The notes: generated by a model not told the origin, from the sequence alone. Positions 34,536 to 47,771 are shown, numbered from the stretch's first letter. The stretch is DNA of 64,000 nt from Elymus sibiricus (GCA_039707655.1 CM077674.1:234709904-234773903); one strand, 5' to 3'. A program made the numbers and translations.

Positions 34536-35555
34536 GAGCATCTACAACCGGACTACCCATAACTGCCTCAAACGCCCGGTGGGCTGCCCGGTCAGTGCTC
34601 GGACAAGTTTTGGCCACCTAACCAGGCCCATAGCCGGGCCAAATGCCCAGATTGACCGGCACTACCCATGTCCAGCCCATATCTGGGGCGGATATGGAGA
34701 GGCCCAGATGCGCCCGGGACGCCCATCACGTAGGACTAATAGATAGGGCCCACGCGAAGACGCGGAGAGACCGCTGTTCCAACGAGCGCCTCCTCCGCTC
34801 CGCGTCGCGTGGCCGCTCCGGCGTGCCGTCCGAGGGAGAAAGCCGGCTATTTAAACCGGACGGCGGCAACAAAACCCTAGTCCGCTCCATTTCTTCCCCT
34901 TTCTCCTCTCTGCCACCGGCACTTCCACTTCCGTCCGCCGCTTGCCATGCCGAGGCGCCGGGTCACCACCTACGCCATGCTCACTCCGGAGCGGAGGGTG
35001 CAGCTGTTGGAGCAGATCCAGGCGAGGCGGGCTGCTCGTTTCGCCGCCGGCCTTCCTCCAAATTCGTCGTAGAATTCGTCGTCGGAGGAGGAGGAGCAAG
35101 CAGGGGAGGATGGGAGCAGCCGCCGGAAGCGGGGCCCATGGAGGTGGAGGCGTTGCCGGCTACGGGCTTCGCCATGGCGGACACAGAGAGGAGTACGAGG
35201 CCACCCAAGCGATGAAGATGGCGGAGCAGACCGCCATCCTCGAGTCCATCAGGACGAGGCCTACGTCGAGGCCAACCGACAGTTCATCTAAACAGGCGGC
35301 GACGGAGGCGCTGTTTACCGAACTGGACGTGGAGGGGAGGGGGTGCCGGAGCTTCCGCACTTGCCCGTCTACGCGGCGCCGGGCACGGAGATTGTCAAGA
35401 TCTACGACGATGAGTAGTTTAGCCAATGTACGTAGTACCTAGATTTTTATTTGCATGGGTATTATGAATTTGAGGTATGAAGTTTGAGTTTTATGGTTGT
35501 GACGGACGTTATGTGCGTTTGGGCTGGCTTTTAGGTACTCTGGTTGTAGATGCGC
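34536..35555 (+). mobile_element. Small DNA-transposon-like unit with matching ends
   Basis: The left end GAGCATCTACAACCGGACTA and the right end TACTCTGGTTGTAGATGCGC are inverted copies with few mismatches. No target duplication was evident. The inside is GC-rich with a frame starting at 34947 (MPRRRVTTYAMLTPERRVQL...) that stops at 35068-35070. Coding-like segments then continue in other frames (SSSEEEEQ, then LPVYAAPGTEIVKIYDDE ending near 35417). It is a decayed transposon ORF of unknown function. Confidence 0.4.
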
Positions 35556-35988
35556 TGCTGCGCTAGAGCCTAGATGCGCAATGACGGTGACCCCTTTCTT
35601 TTCCGCCCATCCTTTTCTTCCGATTCTGCGTACGCTGGACGGCGATGGCACGCCACCGCGCGCCAACGAACATGATGGGCGCGGAGAACGATGGATCGGT
35701 GCCTGCGCGGGCCTACCGATCGATTTGTTTGCGATCCTTAATCTCTTGCGATCTATCATGTCTGTCGGCGTGCCTCGTGTTGTCGATCGTGTCCCTCCAG
35801 CTGCGAGCCCGGTGACACGTGAACGTAGTAGCAGTAGCGGGTAGGCGCCTAGTTTAGTTTAAGCTTTGCATGCCACGCCTTGCCTCGTCGTATTGTTCTG
35901 TTGCTGCCACCGTGCCGCCCGCTGGCGTACCACGGTCGTGCTGGGCTGCGTTCTCGAAAGAACCGACGTGCTGTGGCAGCGGGTTGTT
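35556..35988. other. Spacer between two terminal-repeat elements
   Basis: No gene seen; only short GC-rich frames. The TTA at about 35987-35989 precedes the putative left end of the next element. Confidence 0.25.
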
Positions 35989-36541
35989 AGGGCATCTGCA
36001 AGGCTGACCCGCAAAATGCCCGCATCCGTTCGGACCGCACTGTCCGGATCGCGTGAGCCATCCAGCGCCAATCTGTATCGGTTCGCGGAGCGGTCCGGAC
36101 GCGATTTCTCCCGCAAAATGGAGACAAACGTGGGAGTTTTGTCGGAGTCCGGACCGATTCCAAGCTCGCTTCTGACCGCCCTGACCCACCAAAAACCTCT
36201 CCCGTGTCCCTTCCGCGCTTTCCTTCTGATGCACGCGTCGCTTACCGCGCCGCATTCATGCCGGCACAGAGCACGCAGCCGCCGGCATTGATGTCGCGAT
36301 GTGACCGGAGAGAAGGGAGGGCGGCGCTGACCAACGCGACCACTCGGGAGCCGCCGCTTCAATGCGGACACAGGTTCCCGAGGAACCAACTCCGGCCGCT
36401 GCGCCGCATTGAAGCGGCTGACCGGCCCTTCGCATGCCCTGGCCGCGGCTATTTAAGCCGCGCTCCGACGCCGTCCACATCGCATCCTTCTCCTCCTCCT
36501 CCTCCTTCCCTCCCCGCCCATCTCCTTCCACATCTCCAACG

Positions 36542-37381
36542 ATGGGCAAGTCCTGGGTGTCGGCGTCGGCAGGCGGTTCCGGGGCGGGATCGGGCGGATC
36601 ATGGCGACGCCGCCCTCGAACTCTGGGGTCGTCGTCCTCATCGGCTGGCGGCGACTCGACGCGGGCGGAGATCGTCATCTCCTCCGGCGACGAGGAGGAC
36701 CAGCAGCCGCCCCGCCGCGGTTCGCGCCGACGGTGCCGGGCCAAGTCTACGCCAGCACCGACGCGGAGTTCGAGGAACAGATGGAGCTGATGCTCCGTCG
36801 CTCCGTCGTCCACACCAACGGCCCGGCTCCGCCACCGGGGGACGCTCCTCCCCGTGAAGCCGGAGCCGGCATCCCCTCCACGCTCTCCGCCGCCGCGCAG
36901 CCGCGGCGTCCAAATCGGACGCCGCGTCAAGGAAGAGCGTGTCTCGCCGACGCCCCGGCGCGTCGTCGAGGAGGATCGCTGCTCGCCTCCGCCCCGGTGC
37001 GTCGTCAAGGACGAGCGCCGCTCGCCGCCGCCCATGCCGAAGGCACGCGGTCGTATTCTGCACTACCTCGGTAGTGGCGGCTCCTCGTTGTCGTCCCGGA
37101 GCGCCATGATGGTGCAGGAGTACGCCGACCGGGAGCAGTGCCGGCGGGACAGGCGCAACAACGCGTGCCAGTCCAAGTACATGGACTCAGATGTCCCGCC
37201 GCCACACATCGCGGCGGACCCGGACCTGGCCTACTCCTGGGCCCTGGACCGCTCCGTGACGACGTCGGAGATGGCCAAGCGTCGTCTCCGACGCCTCAAC
37301 GGAGCGGTGGCCAGGTTCGGCGAGGAATGGTCCCTCGCTGATCCCGACGCCGCCCCCTCCAACGACCGTCGCCCTCTCCCC
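36542..37381 (+). pseudogene. 5' part of an uncharacterised transposon ORF
   Basis: It starts at the ATG at 36542 (MGKSWVSASAGG), with a Ser/Gly-rich then acidic N-terminus (EIVISSGDEEDQQPP). Coding similarity moves to another frame around 36740-36850 (DAEFEEQMELMLRRSVV) and back to the first at 36854, so two compensating frameshifts are likely. It continues with Pro-rich repeats of the type VxEERxSPxPRR and a conserved-looking segment (PDLAYSWALDRSVTTSEMAK). The frame ends at the TCCCC target site (37377-37381) and resumes after the 26-kb insertion at 63519. No known domain recognised. Confidence 0.5.
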
Positions 37382-38275
37382 TGTCGTGGGAAAACGACGA
37401 TCTATGGGATCGAGAGGATCCCTTTGCAGTTCGGCTATGGGGTCAATGTACTACAAAGAGCAGGGCTAATAGATGTAAGAACAAGTAAAGATTTATCCAA
37501 ATTCGGGCCGCTATGAGCGTAAAACCCTACTCCTGTTCTTGTAGTTTGATTATGTGAGCTCAAGGTTACAAGGAGCGCAGCTTGCCAGCAAGGTGCGGGA
37601 AGTGCAGCTACAGTGTGTGTTTGAACTAGGAGTCGACTGTTCTAACTGTAGCCGTGGGCCTCCTTTTATAGGCCAAGGGGTTACCACAGTGGCTAATACG
37701 GTCATTTACAGGGATATGAATAGTGACTTGCACCGTCACCACGTCTATCTCCAGACGGGGTAGGACAAGAGCATTAAATGCACCGTTAGGTGCTACGTCG
37801 GGGAGGCGAGGCTTTGGGCAAAAGATCTATACCTCCGGTCCTGGCGCCCTCCTGTTATCTTGACACGTCCCAAGGACGGGTGTCATTAAAGTTAATCCTT
37901 GCGTGGCATGCTGACACGTGCCTTGGCCAGCTATGTTGACTGCCTGTCCGCTCGACACCTATCATACGTGCTTATCTAGTCGATGATGAGGTGGAGCGGC
38001 GACGGGACAGAACGAGCCTGCTGGCGCGGAGCTTGCCGGCAGCCAGAGTCTTAGTCTTCACCTTGCCGGTACGAAGCTTGCCGGCAAAGGCAATGTTGAT
38101 CTTCAGTACTAGGATAGTACTTTTCAATGACCTGCCTGGAGGTCTTCTTCACGGTCTTATTTAATCTAAGTCTTGAGTCACAATAACCCTCCGGCGAGCC
38201 CTTGCCGTCAGGAAGGCTACAACTGACTGTGCACAAGTCAGGGTACGAGGGCACCCGTGCGTTAGTACACCGACA
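37382..38275 (-). repeat. 3' LTR of the large gypsy element (894 bp)
   Basis: Matches 62596-63518 along its length with scattered substitutions. It lacks about 30 bp present in the 5' copy (around 63249-63279, holding the palindrome CTTGCCGGCAAG). The purine tract AGGGGCTCC on the minus strand precedes it (38276-38290). Confidence 0.88.
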
Positions 38276-38504
38276 GGAGCCCCTGGGCCTGGGCCACACG
38301 CGCATGCGAGGCGTCGTTGGGCTGGGCCCAAACAGTGCACAGGCACGCGTGGCAGAGGATAACTGTCATAATCTTCTCTTTTACCACGCTCCCACGATGC
38401 GCATTAAATGCGGGCGTGGGAGAGGTGGAATGGAACAGTCATGTGGAGGTAGTGCGCCTAAAAAGCGCAGCCACATAGGACGGTAAAGAGCCAGCCACCG
38501 CGCC

Positions 38505-38662
38505 TTTCCCATAAAAAGGAATCCGCGAGGGGCGCTACTCATTTACCCTCCTCTCCCAATCTCGCCATCGCCACCATCTTCCTCCTCGCGCAAGAACAGA
38601 GCACGCCATTTGCCTCCGCCGCCGCTCGCTAGACTCCCCCCCCCCCCAAAAAAAATCTCACC
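38505..38662 (+). promoter_or_regulatory. Likely core promoter and leader of the antisense gene
   Basis: CCCATAAAAAGG at 38508-38519 is a plausible TATA box. About 145 bp of C-rich leader separate it from the ATG at 38663 in a good context (TCACCATGG). It lies about 230 bp inside the 3' LTR and fires away from it, opposite to the element's own transcription. Promoter activity is inferred only. Confidence 0.5.
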
Positions 38663-38725
38663 ATGGCACCGAAGAGAAGCGCGAAGCTCTCCAGTTTGGC
38701 GGCGGATGAGAGGAAGGCCGCCAAA

Positions 38726-41700
38726 TGTGACAACCCAAGACCGTGACCTCCATTTGTTTGTGTTATCTTCATGCTTGCCATGCTTGTGTGTATGTTTGTT
38801 TCATTTTGTTTTGCATCATGCATCGTAATCATCATTTATTGTTTGTTTGCATAATTATATTTTCCTTGTGGTATTGTGTGGCCTCCTTCTTACCCACCTT
38901 CAACGTTCTTGATGCATCTTGCAAACCAAACCAATCCATCTCTGATCAGATGCAAACCCCATAATCTAGCTTCTTTCATTCAGATTATTCAATTATTCAA
39001 GCGACATTTTTCCTTCCGCAGAAAAATGTTCAATCTTTTCCTATTAAACGTAGATCTTGCCGAAACTCTCTCCTCCAATTTTCAGCTCATTTGGACATGT
39101 TCTGGTTGGACTTTCAATTTATTCAAGTTTGAATTATTTTCAAACTTGCTTGAATTTCCAGTCTCTAAAAATTCCCAGAGCATTTTATCTAAAATGTGCA
39201 TATTTCCAGGACGCCATACATATTTTTCTTCTCTGTCAAATTCCACTCCTACCCTTCTATTCTTTTCTTCCAAGTTTTTTCTGTTCTGGAAAATGAAAAA
39301 GGAAAGAATTTGGAGGGAGAGAGAGTAGCCCAGCAAGAACTCAGGCCGGCCCAACCTCCCCTAAGGCCCAGCCGCAACTATAACCCTAGTTCTCTCCCGA
39401 TCCCCATCTCTCCCCTCGTCTCCCTCCTAGCAGCGCCACCCCGCTCGATCCCCTCGACCCAACCTCGGCCTCCGGCCATGGCGCAGTCCGGCCCGCGATC
39501 TCAGGCCGCTGTTGCGCCCTCCTTCCTCTCCCTCCCGCGCCAGCGCCGCCGTCTCCCCTCGCTCCGGCGAGCCAGGGAAGCCACGCCGCCCCCTCTGCTG
39601 CACCTCTGCTCGCGCCCCCTTGCTTCCACCTCGCGCCGCGCCTCCGCTCGCCGCCTCCGCCATGGACCATCCATCCCCGACGTCGTGCGCCTTCTCGCAC
39701 CGGCGCCTCCGCCTCCGACGTGCCCCCTCGCCGGAGTCCGCGTCCGCTCGCTGCCCCGGCCTCGTTCTGCTGCCTCCCATGGAGTCACCGCAGCCGCCAC
39801 TCGCGGGTCCGGCGAGATCCCGTCGAGCCGCTGCCCGCAGCACGTCCCCGACCTGGGCGCGTTTGTGACGACCGCTCCTCTGCTTTCCCTCGCCTCGCTC
39901 GTTCGCCAGCACCCCTCCTTCACCCCGACCCGCCAAGGCCCGCCGCTCCCTGTACCGGCCCCTGGTTAGCTTCATCGCCATGGCCTCCTTCAGGCAAGAT
40001 TGCTGCTGCCTTGCCCCGTGCATCCACCAGCCCCTGCCTTAGTTTCGGTGAGCCGACCAGAACGGCAAGACCAAGACCACCACCGACCTGAGCGTCCCCT
40101 GGATACGTCAAGTTCGACTCCATCTCTGAGTCCGACTACAACATGAAAGACCATCCGATGACCCCGAAGACTCGGATTCGTCAAGTTCCCACGACGACAT
40201 AAGTGTACCCCTCCGGATCGCCAAGTTCGACTACCGCCATCGTGTACCACTACTTCCCACTACCGCCGTCGCGAGAACGTCTACTTCCCGCTACCGAACT
40301 CGATCCACCCTGAATGCACGCTTTGAAGGTATACGCCGAGACGACCATCCGAGAACGAATGCATTGTTGTATGAAATGCCCGTATTTGCACCGTGTCCGA
40401 AGTGATACTTGCATGTTCCTTGTTTGCCTTGCCATTGACACGTGGGACACCCGGTATCCGGGATCACTCCCCGTTGCTTTTGCACATTCCGCACATCCTA
40501 TATTCCTTTGCACCGGCATCTCAACGAGTTACCGGAACCGGAATGTTGCCGTGGCACCATTTCCATTTTCACCGCCGTGGCACCCATTTCTTTCCGCCAT
40601 GGTGACCAAATGCCTCATATCATGATATATGCCCATGTTTTCATAAAAAATGCATACAACTTGAATATGTCATCCTCATGCATATAATAACTCACAAACC
40701 TTGCATCGGATTAAAATGATTCATATATGTAAAATGTTTAGAATTTCATGTAGATTCATTATATGCAACTCTCTCACATGCTAAAAATGTTTAAAATTGT
40801 TGTTTGCATTAATTTGCACAAATGACATGCTAAAATGGTTTATTTCATACCTATTAACCGTAGCTCTGAATTAAATAAACTTTATATGTAAATGGGGTAT
40901 AAAAAAATGTAGATTAACATGGTGCACTTACTTTTGCTGTTTAACAACATTAAAATTATGTTTTAGGCAGAACAGTACCAATTTCGAAATTCACATATGG
41001 GGATTTTTCGGAATTGTTATTTGTTGTTTCCGGCCTCATTTAAATTGCCTAGATAGGTAGATTAATTATGCCTCACCTCTTGCCATGATTAACAACATTT
41101 AATATTGATGAGTAGCATAAACGGGAGTGAACTAAATAATTGTTTGTGGAGTTTCGTCAATATGCAACTCGTTGCACATTGATCTTCACTTAATGTGTAG
41201 TGTTTGAATTGTTGCACTTTGCCATGCCATGCCTCATTAAACCGGACATGCATCATACTTGATTGTGCATTATGCCATGTTTATGCTTGTGTGTTTACCA
41301 TGTTGTTTGCTTCTTTCCGGTTGTGCTTCTTCTCGCTAGTTCCGGTTTCGTTGCGATTGTGAGGATTCGACTACACGTGTTCGTCTTCTTCATGGATTCG
41401 ATCTTCTTCCGAGCGGGATTTCAGCCAAGATGACCATTACCTTGGATATCACTACTATCTTTGCTTGCTAGTTGTCTCGATGCTATCGCTATGTCTCGCT
41501 ACCTACCACTTGTTTGCCAGCCTCCCAAAATGCCATGATACAGCCTCTAACCACCCCTACCCAGCAAACCGTTGTTTGGCTATGTCACCGCTTTGCTAGT
41601 TGCAGGTGCATTTGCAGGTTGTTCCATGTTGGGACATGGATATCATGGGATAACACAATATCTCTTATTTAATTATTGCATCTATATACTTGGTTGTGGG

Positions 41701-43019
41701 TGGAAGGCTCGACCTTTTGCCTGGTGTTTTGTTCCACTCATGTCGCCCTAGTTTCCGTAATACCGGTGTTATGTTCCTTGATGAGCGCTTCTAACACATG
41801 TGGGGCATATGGGAACCCCCCTGATCACTTGTTTTAGGATAAGACTTCTCCAGCAAGGCCCAACATTGGTTTTAACATTTGCCAACATGAACCTAATAAT
41901 TAATTGCATAGAGGGTCGCCACCTCGGGGACTCTTTTAATTCCAACATAACTCGGGCCAGCGGCAAAACATAACCGTTGGCCCACCTACCTAGCAGTCGG
42001 TGGAGCCGCCTCGGGGCAACTCGGGTTCTTTTGGCTACCGTACACTTAGCATAGACGGATGATGCGCGTAGATAGAGTGCGCGCGGTTCTAGACGCGGAT
42101 CTGGCTCACCGGGAGGTCTTGCTGGTTTAATTTTGCCTGTTACGAGTGGCTTGTCCACCGGGATTCCTTATCGTAAGCATCGTGTTATCATGGTGTGAGG
42201 ATGTTCCATTAGATGTGTGTGGTAATTTATAATGGACTACTTGGAGCACCCCTGCAGGGTTAAATCTTTCGCGAAGCCGTGCCCGCGGTTATGTGGCGAC
42301 TTGGAAATTTATAACCTCCGGTTGTAGAGAACTTGACACTAATTCTAATTAAAATACACCAACCGCGTGTGTAACCGTGATCGTCTCTTTTCGAGTAAGT
42401 TCGGGAAGAGAACACGGTGGGGTTTTGTTTGTACTCGTAAGTAGGTGTTCAGGATCACTTCTTGATCATCATTAGTTTGCGATCGTTATGCGTAGTTTAC
42501 TCTTCTTATTCTTGTACTCGTAAGTTAGCCACCATATAATGCTTAGTGATTGCTGCAACCTCACCACCTTACCCTTCCATACCCATTTAAGTTTTGATAG
42601 TCTTGCTACCCATGGTTATGGGATTGCTGAGTCCTCGTGGCTCACAGATTACTACAACAACAGATGTAGGTACAGGTAATGTGATGATTTGACGTGAGAG
42701 CGATGCGCGTTTGCTTTTGGAGTTCTTCTTCTTCATCGATCTTGGGATAGGTTCCTGGTCGGCAGCTTGGGCTAGCAGGGTGGATGTCGTTCTTCTTTTT
42801 CGTTTGATTTCATCCGTAGTCGGATTCTGCTCTTCTGTATGGCGTTGCTATGTATTGATGTATTCATGTGATGATTGTATGTATTTGTATGTATCCCCAT
42901 CTATTATGTACATGGTACGATGTAATGATATCCACCTTGCAAGCGTCTTCAATATGCGCTTCTACTATTGGTGGGACCTCCAAGTTCCTCGAGAATAGGA
43001 TCGCATATTGGGCGTGACA
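38726..43019 (+). mobile_element. 4.3-kb solo LTR (LARD-like), TSD CCAAA
   Basis: It starts TGTGACAACCC at 38726 and ends GGGCGTGACA at 43019, flanked by CCAAA at 38721-38725 and 43020-43024. I see no internal direct repeat, PBS or retroviral domain, so it is best read as one very long LTR. LTRs of 4-5 kb are known for Sukkula-type LARDs in Triticeae; that family assignment is inference. The GC-rich block 39340-40260 yields many overlapping frames on both strands, none with a domain. Confidence 0.7.
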
Positions 43020-44358
43020 CCAAAGCCGCACGACGGCGGGCCAATGCTGTCTTCCTGCCGGCGCTTACAGAAGACGATCTGATGAAGAACTATTCATACG
43101 CGTACGCGAGCGAGACGCAGGATCACGAGGCCACACTTGTGCTCCCAGGATCCCTTCCTCCCGCCGCCGACCAATTTCATTTCTTCTCCGGGTACTTTTA
43201 CTGCGGGCTATGCCCGCTTTTCTCTGATTTTTTTGTTCAGGTGATGAACACTTTCGGATTCAGACTTCTGGATTTCAAACCCAACGCGGTAACCTGCCTG
43301 TCAGTCTTCGCGCATCTGTGTGAGAATTTTGTTGGGGTAATGCCCAGTGTGGCTCTGTTCCGGCACTTCTTCATCCCTCGGGTTGAAGATGATGCCCTTT
43401 CCGGCAGCGTGACTTGGATCCCAAGGGGAAACCGCAAGAAGTACTACCCGGAGGGCAAGCTGCACATTAAGTGGAATGAATGGAGGGCCGAGTGGTGCTG
43501 GGTCCAACAGAAGGACTTCCTAGAAATCTGCCATCTCAGGATGGAGAAGATCGAGAAGGCCAATAACTAGAGCAATGTTGACCCCAATGACGCCAAGCTT
43601 GGGCTGGCTCTGTACCGGATCATTGCCCTTAAGGAGGCCGGCTTGACGGTCGAGATGGTGGGGCCGGACTTCACCCGCCGCCGGATTGCTCCACTGCAGT
43701 ACAGAGGAGCCCGGCAAGCATGGGATTACCAAGGGCCCTGCCGATCCAATGCGTCTGCACCCAGGCCTGAACGATAACCTGTCGGTAATGGAACACTACC
43801 GGCTCATCTGTCAGCTCTTCAACAGGGGCTGCACCTTCCATCTGTCGGCAAAGGTAATCCCCCTGTGCAACAACACCGCCAAGGCCTCCATACTGGCAAT
43901 GATGCCGGCCTGCGACACCAAGACGGTATTGAGTACATGGAAAGTACCCGGCAAGAAGGCAGTGGACGACTGGCTTGCTGGCCTGAAAGAAGCAGCTATC
44001 CGAGTCGAGGATGACATGGTTCACCCGATGAGGGACGATGAAGAGGAGTTCCTTGCCGCAAGGGCCAATGAGCAAAAGAAGGTAACTCGTCCCCGAACGG
44101 CCAAGGGTGCCGGCAAGGGGGAGCGCACCGGGAGCCAAGCCAAAAAGCTGGCCACGGCTCCGGGAACTAGCGGAGGGGGCCGTACTCAGGAGCATGCCGA
44201 AGAGCATGCGAGCGAAGAGGAGCGGGCCAGGGATTCTGAGGAAGAAGAGGAGCAACTCGAGGAATCTTCGGATGAGGAGGAAGAGGAGGAAGCACCTCGC
44301 CCTTCTCCCGTCAAGGTGAAGACCACCGTCGCCAAGAAGCCCGCCAAGAAGGCAGCGC

Positions 44359-45273
44359 TGTCGGGCCCATGGAACCCGGGGTATCCATGCCCGTCTGCCA
44401 TTGGCCCAGGGCGCAACGCCTGGCGTGGGCCCAGCAGGCCATCATCACCAAGCACCTCACCAGGGCTCCTCATGAGGCCTTGGCCTCCCGAGGCCCCCTC
44501 CTCAGGGAGCGGGCGAGCAAGGCTCAGCACCTCCACCAGCGGCCTCGCGAGGTCCTCTCGCGAGGCGACCTCCTGAGGTGGCTTCCTGAGGCCCCCTCCC
44601 GAGGGCGCACGAGACGAAGGCCGTTCAGCGGAGCCGTGCGGCCTGGGGCCCATCACGTGGGTGACGCGCGCGGCGACGAGCGGCGACAGAGGCCGCGCCA
44701 GCAGGCGCGGATGAAGATGGTTTCCTCTTTTGTGTTGAGGGAGCAGGGCCAGATATCTACTCCCAAAAGCAACCCCAAAGGTTGCCCGATTGGTGAAGGA
44801 AGACCAAGACGGCGGGCGCGCAGGGCGGAGGTCATCACCGAGCCCACCGGCGCGTCATGGATCACGCTTTGGCTGGCGAAGACCGCCTTTAGTCAGGATA
44901 GCCTGAGCGCCTGTCCCCTTTCAAAACCCGCCAAGTGTGGCAGCCCTTCCCACCTAAGTTTCAAGGGGGAAGAGGACCGATGCGGGTATAAGGGGGGCAG
45001 AGCAGCCATTGTAGAGGGGACTCCGGTTCCCATCGCCCTCGACCTTGTACTCTCTCTCTCTCTCGCACCAGAGCAATACCAACCAAGCAGGAGTAGGGTC
45101 TTACACCGCAAGGTGGCCCGAACCTGGGTAAACCGATGAGCCCACGGTTTGTCCCTCGCTAGCGCGCTCTCGCCGTAACCTCGCCGTCGCTTAGCCGTGG
45201 TAGGAGACGAAGTGGTAGAACGAGCTCACCCCAGTGTTCGAACCTTTGGGTCCCCGGAGCCCGACTTCCGACA
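44359..45273 (+). repeat. 5' LTR of the nested element (915 bp)
   Basis: It begins TGTCGGGCCCATGG and ends CCGACTTCCGACA. It contains CCTCGCGAGG palindromes (about 44543-44570). Compared with the 3' LTR it has about 14 extra bases in that palindrome cluster and a longer CT microsatellite at about 45050-45064. A TATA-like GGGTATAAGG is at 44985-44994. Confidence 0.88.
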
Positions 45274-45335
45274 TTTGGCGCGCTAGGTAGGGGCGGCTAC
45301 TGTTCTTCCGCTCCGCCCTCTGCTCCACCAACCAC

Positions 45336-47771
45336 ATGGCCGACGCACGTCGCGAGCGCGCCGAGCGCAGGGCTGGCCGCGTGGCTCAGACGGAGCCAGT
45401 GGCCCGTGGCAATCGCCGCCGCCCCGAAGCCGAGGCTGCTGCCGCCACCGACCCCGCTGCCCGCGAGCAGCAGGACTCCTCCCTGCACCCCTCCGTGCAG
45501 GCGAACGGCCACACCGCCACTGCCTCCTCCCTCGCCCACCGCGGGCCGCCGAACCCGCAGGCCGCGCTGCTCATGGCGCGCGAGCTGCTCCGTTACCGTC
45601 CAGCTGACGCCGGCTACGACGCCTGGCTAGGTCACATCACCGAGCTCGTCAACGCCGCCGGGGACGCTCCGGCGCCTTCCCACTCGCTTCGCCCTCCGCC
45701 GTCTCGTGCTGGGGACCTGGCGCACGGCGCTCCCCCGCTGCCTCCTCTGCACGACGAGCACGGCGGGCCTCAGCGCGGCGCGCGGGCTCGCGAGCCGTCC
45801 TGCGGCGCGTCCTCGCCGGACCGAGACGAGGCCAGCTGCCAGATCATTCGCCGCGCGCCCCCTGACGCGCGTGTGCTCCTTGAGCAGTAGCGCCGGCGCC
45901 AGGACCAGGCCGTTCAAGACGTTGCGGCGGCTGGGCGTCAAAACCGCGCCGCCCTCGCTGGCGGCGTCCCCTCAAGCTGCGTGGGCTGCCGTGCCTTCAC
46001 TCGCGAGCTGCATCGCGTGGTCTGGCCCGCGAAGTTCAAGCCTGAGCTGCCTCCGCGCTACGACGGCACCCCCAACCCCGCAGAGTTCCTTCAGCTCTAC
46101 GCGCTGAGCGTCGAGGCGGCAAACGGTGACGATAAGGTCATGGCAAACTGGTTCCCCATGGCCCTCAAGGACGGCACGCGCTCCTGGCTCATGAAACTCC
46201 CCAAGGCGTCCATCTCCTCATGGGCCGAGCTCTGCAGCCAGTTTGTCGCCAACTTCAAGGGCACACAGGACCGCTCCCTCACCATCAACGACTTGCGGCG
46301 TGTGCGGCAGCGCCCGGACGAGACCCTCCGCAAGTACATCCAGCGCTTCAGCCAGGTGCGCAACAAGATCCCGCATGCCTCCGACGCGGCCATCATCTCT
46401 GCATTCTCCACCGGCGTCATGGACGTCAAGATGCGCGAGAAGCTCGCCATCAACGGTGAGCTCCACTCCGTGGTAGAGCTGCTCGATCTCGCCGACAAGT
46501 ACGCCAAGGCTGAGGAAGGCCGCCTCTTCATCCACAACGACCCCGACGCGGCGCTCGACGCCGCCAAAGCCAAGAGCAAGGACGTTAAGCGCAAGGGCCC
46601 GGCTGTGCTCGCGGCGGAGCCCGAGCAGAAGCGCGGCCGTGACCGCGATGAGCCCAGGAAGGACGGTCGGCCGCTCTGCGCCTTCCACAACGTGCGCTCC
46701 CACAACACCGAAGACTGTCAGGAGCTCAAGCTGCTCCGCGACGAGCGCCAAAGCCGCCGAGACGACCGCAATGGCCGCGGCGCCGGCCGTGGAGGTGGCC
46801 GCGGCAACAATCGTTGGGACAGCCGCAACGGCAGCGGCAACTTCCGCCAGGGTTGGCGCGACCAGCCTCGTGAGGCCGTCTGGCGCGACCAGCCTCGTGA
46901 GGCAGACCCTCAGGGCAATGCCGCTCTTACGCCGCTGCCACCGCCACCCCGGAGGAGCGACATCAACCGGCCCGATGACGGTGCTGGGGGCTACCAGGAG
47001 CCTCGCGCGGTCGCCTGCATCCTTGGCGGGTCCCAAGCCCCCGCGTCCATCTGCCACTTCAAGCAGCTCTCTCGCGAGGTGTATGTCGCCCTCCCAAGGT
47101 CCGAGGCCGCGCGACCCCTCAAGTGGTCGCAGTACGCCATCACCTTCGACTCCAAGGACCACCCCAAATCCACGGCCCCCGCAGGTGCGCTCCCCATGCT
47201 ATGCACTCCCACCATCAGCAACATTGCGGTCACCAAGACCCTCATCGACGGGGGCGCCGGCCTCAACGTGATCTCCACCGAGACCTTCGAGACACTCCAG
47301 GTGCCCTACGACCAGCTGATACCGACCAGGCCCTTCTCCGGAGTGACCGATGGCTCCACCATCCCTCTGGGGCAAGTGCGCCTCCCCGTCACCTTCGGCA
47401 CCCGCAAGAACTACCACACCGAGCTCATCGACTTCGACGTCGCGCACATCGGCCTGCCTTACAACGCCATCTTGGGCTACCCACCTCTCACCAAGTTCAT
47501 GGCGGCCACCCATCACGCCTACAACGTCCTCAAGATGCCCGGCTGCAGCGGCATCATCACCGTCACCTGTGACGAGAAGGACGCGGCCAGCACCCTCGAG
47601 CGTGCCTACAAGGCCGCCGCGGTCGCGCACCCGGCCGAGCCTCCTGAGGCCGCGCCCGCGAAGAAGAAGCAGCTGTTCTCTCAGGACTGCGCCGAGACGA
47701 AGAAGGTGTCGGTGGACGGCTGCGGCTCCGGCCCTGCCTTCACCATCGGCACAGGCCTCCCTCCTGCATAG
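45336..47771 (+). pseudogene. gag-protease of the nested element
   Basis: One frame from the ATG at 45336 to the stop at 47769-47771, with a single internal TAG (45888-45890) where CAG is expected. The gag core is recognisable as AFTRELHRVVWPAKFKPELP, YDGTPNPAEFLQLYAL, FPMALKDGTRSWLMKLP and LRKYIQRFSQVRNKIP. A modified zinc knuckle (CAFHNVRSHNTEDC, about 46677-46718) follows, then Arg/Gly-rich repeats including two copies of WRDQPREA. The protease has LIDGGAGLNVIS with the catalytic Asp codon at 47247-47249, the DGGA variant typical of this lineage. The protein would form the particle and mature it. One stop from intact, so decay is limited. Confidence 0.75.

Noticed and set aside
39196..40123. 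Many long overlapping frames on both strands, up to 257 codons
   Set aside because: They lie in the GC-rich block of the 4.3-kb solo LTR, overlap in nearly all frames, and show no domain; high GC lowers stop frequency.
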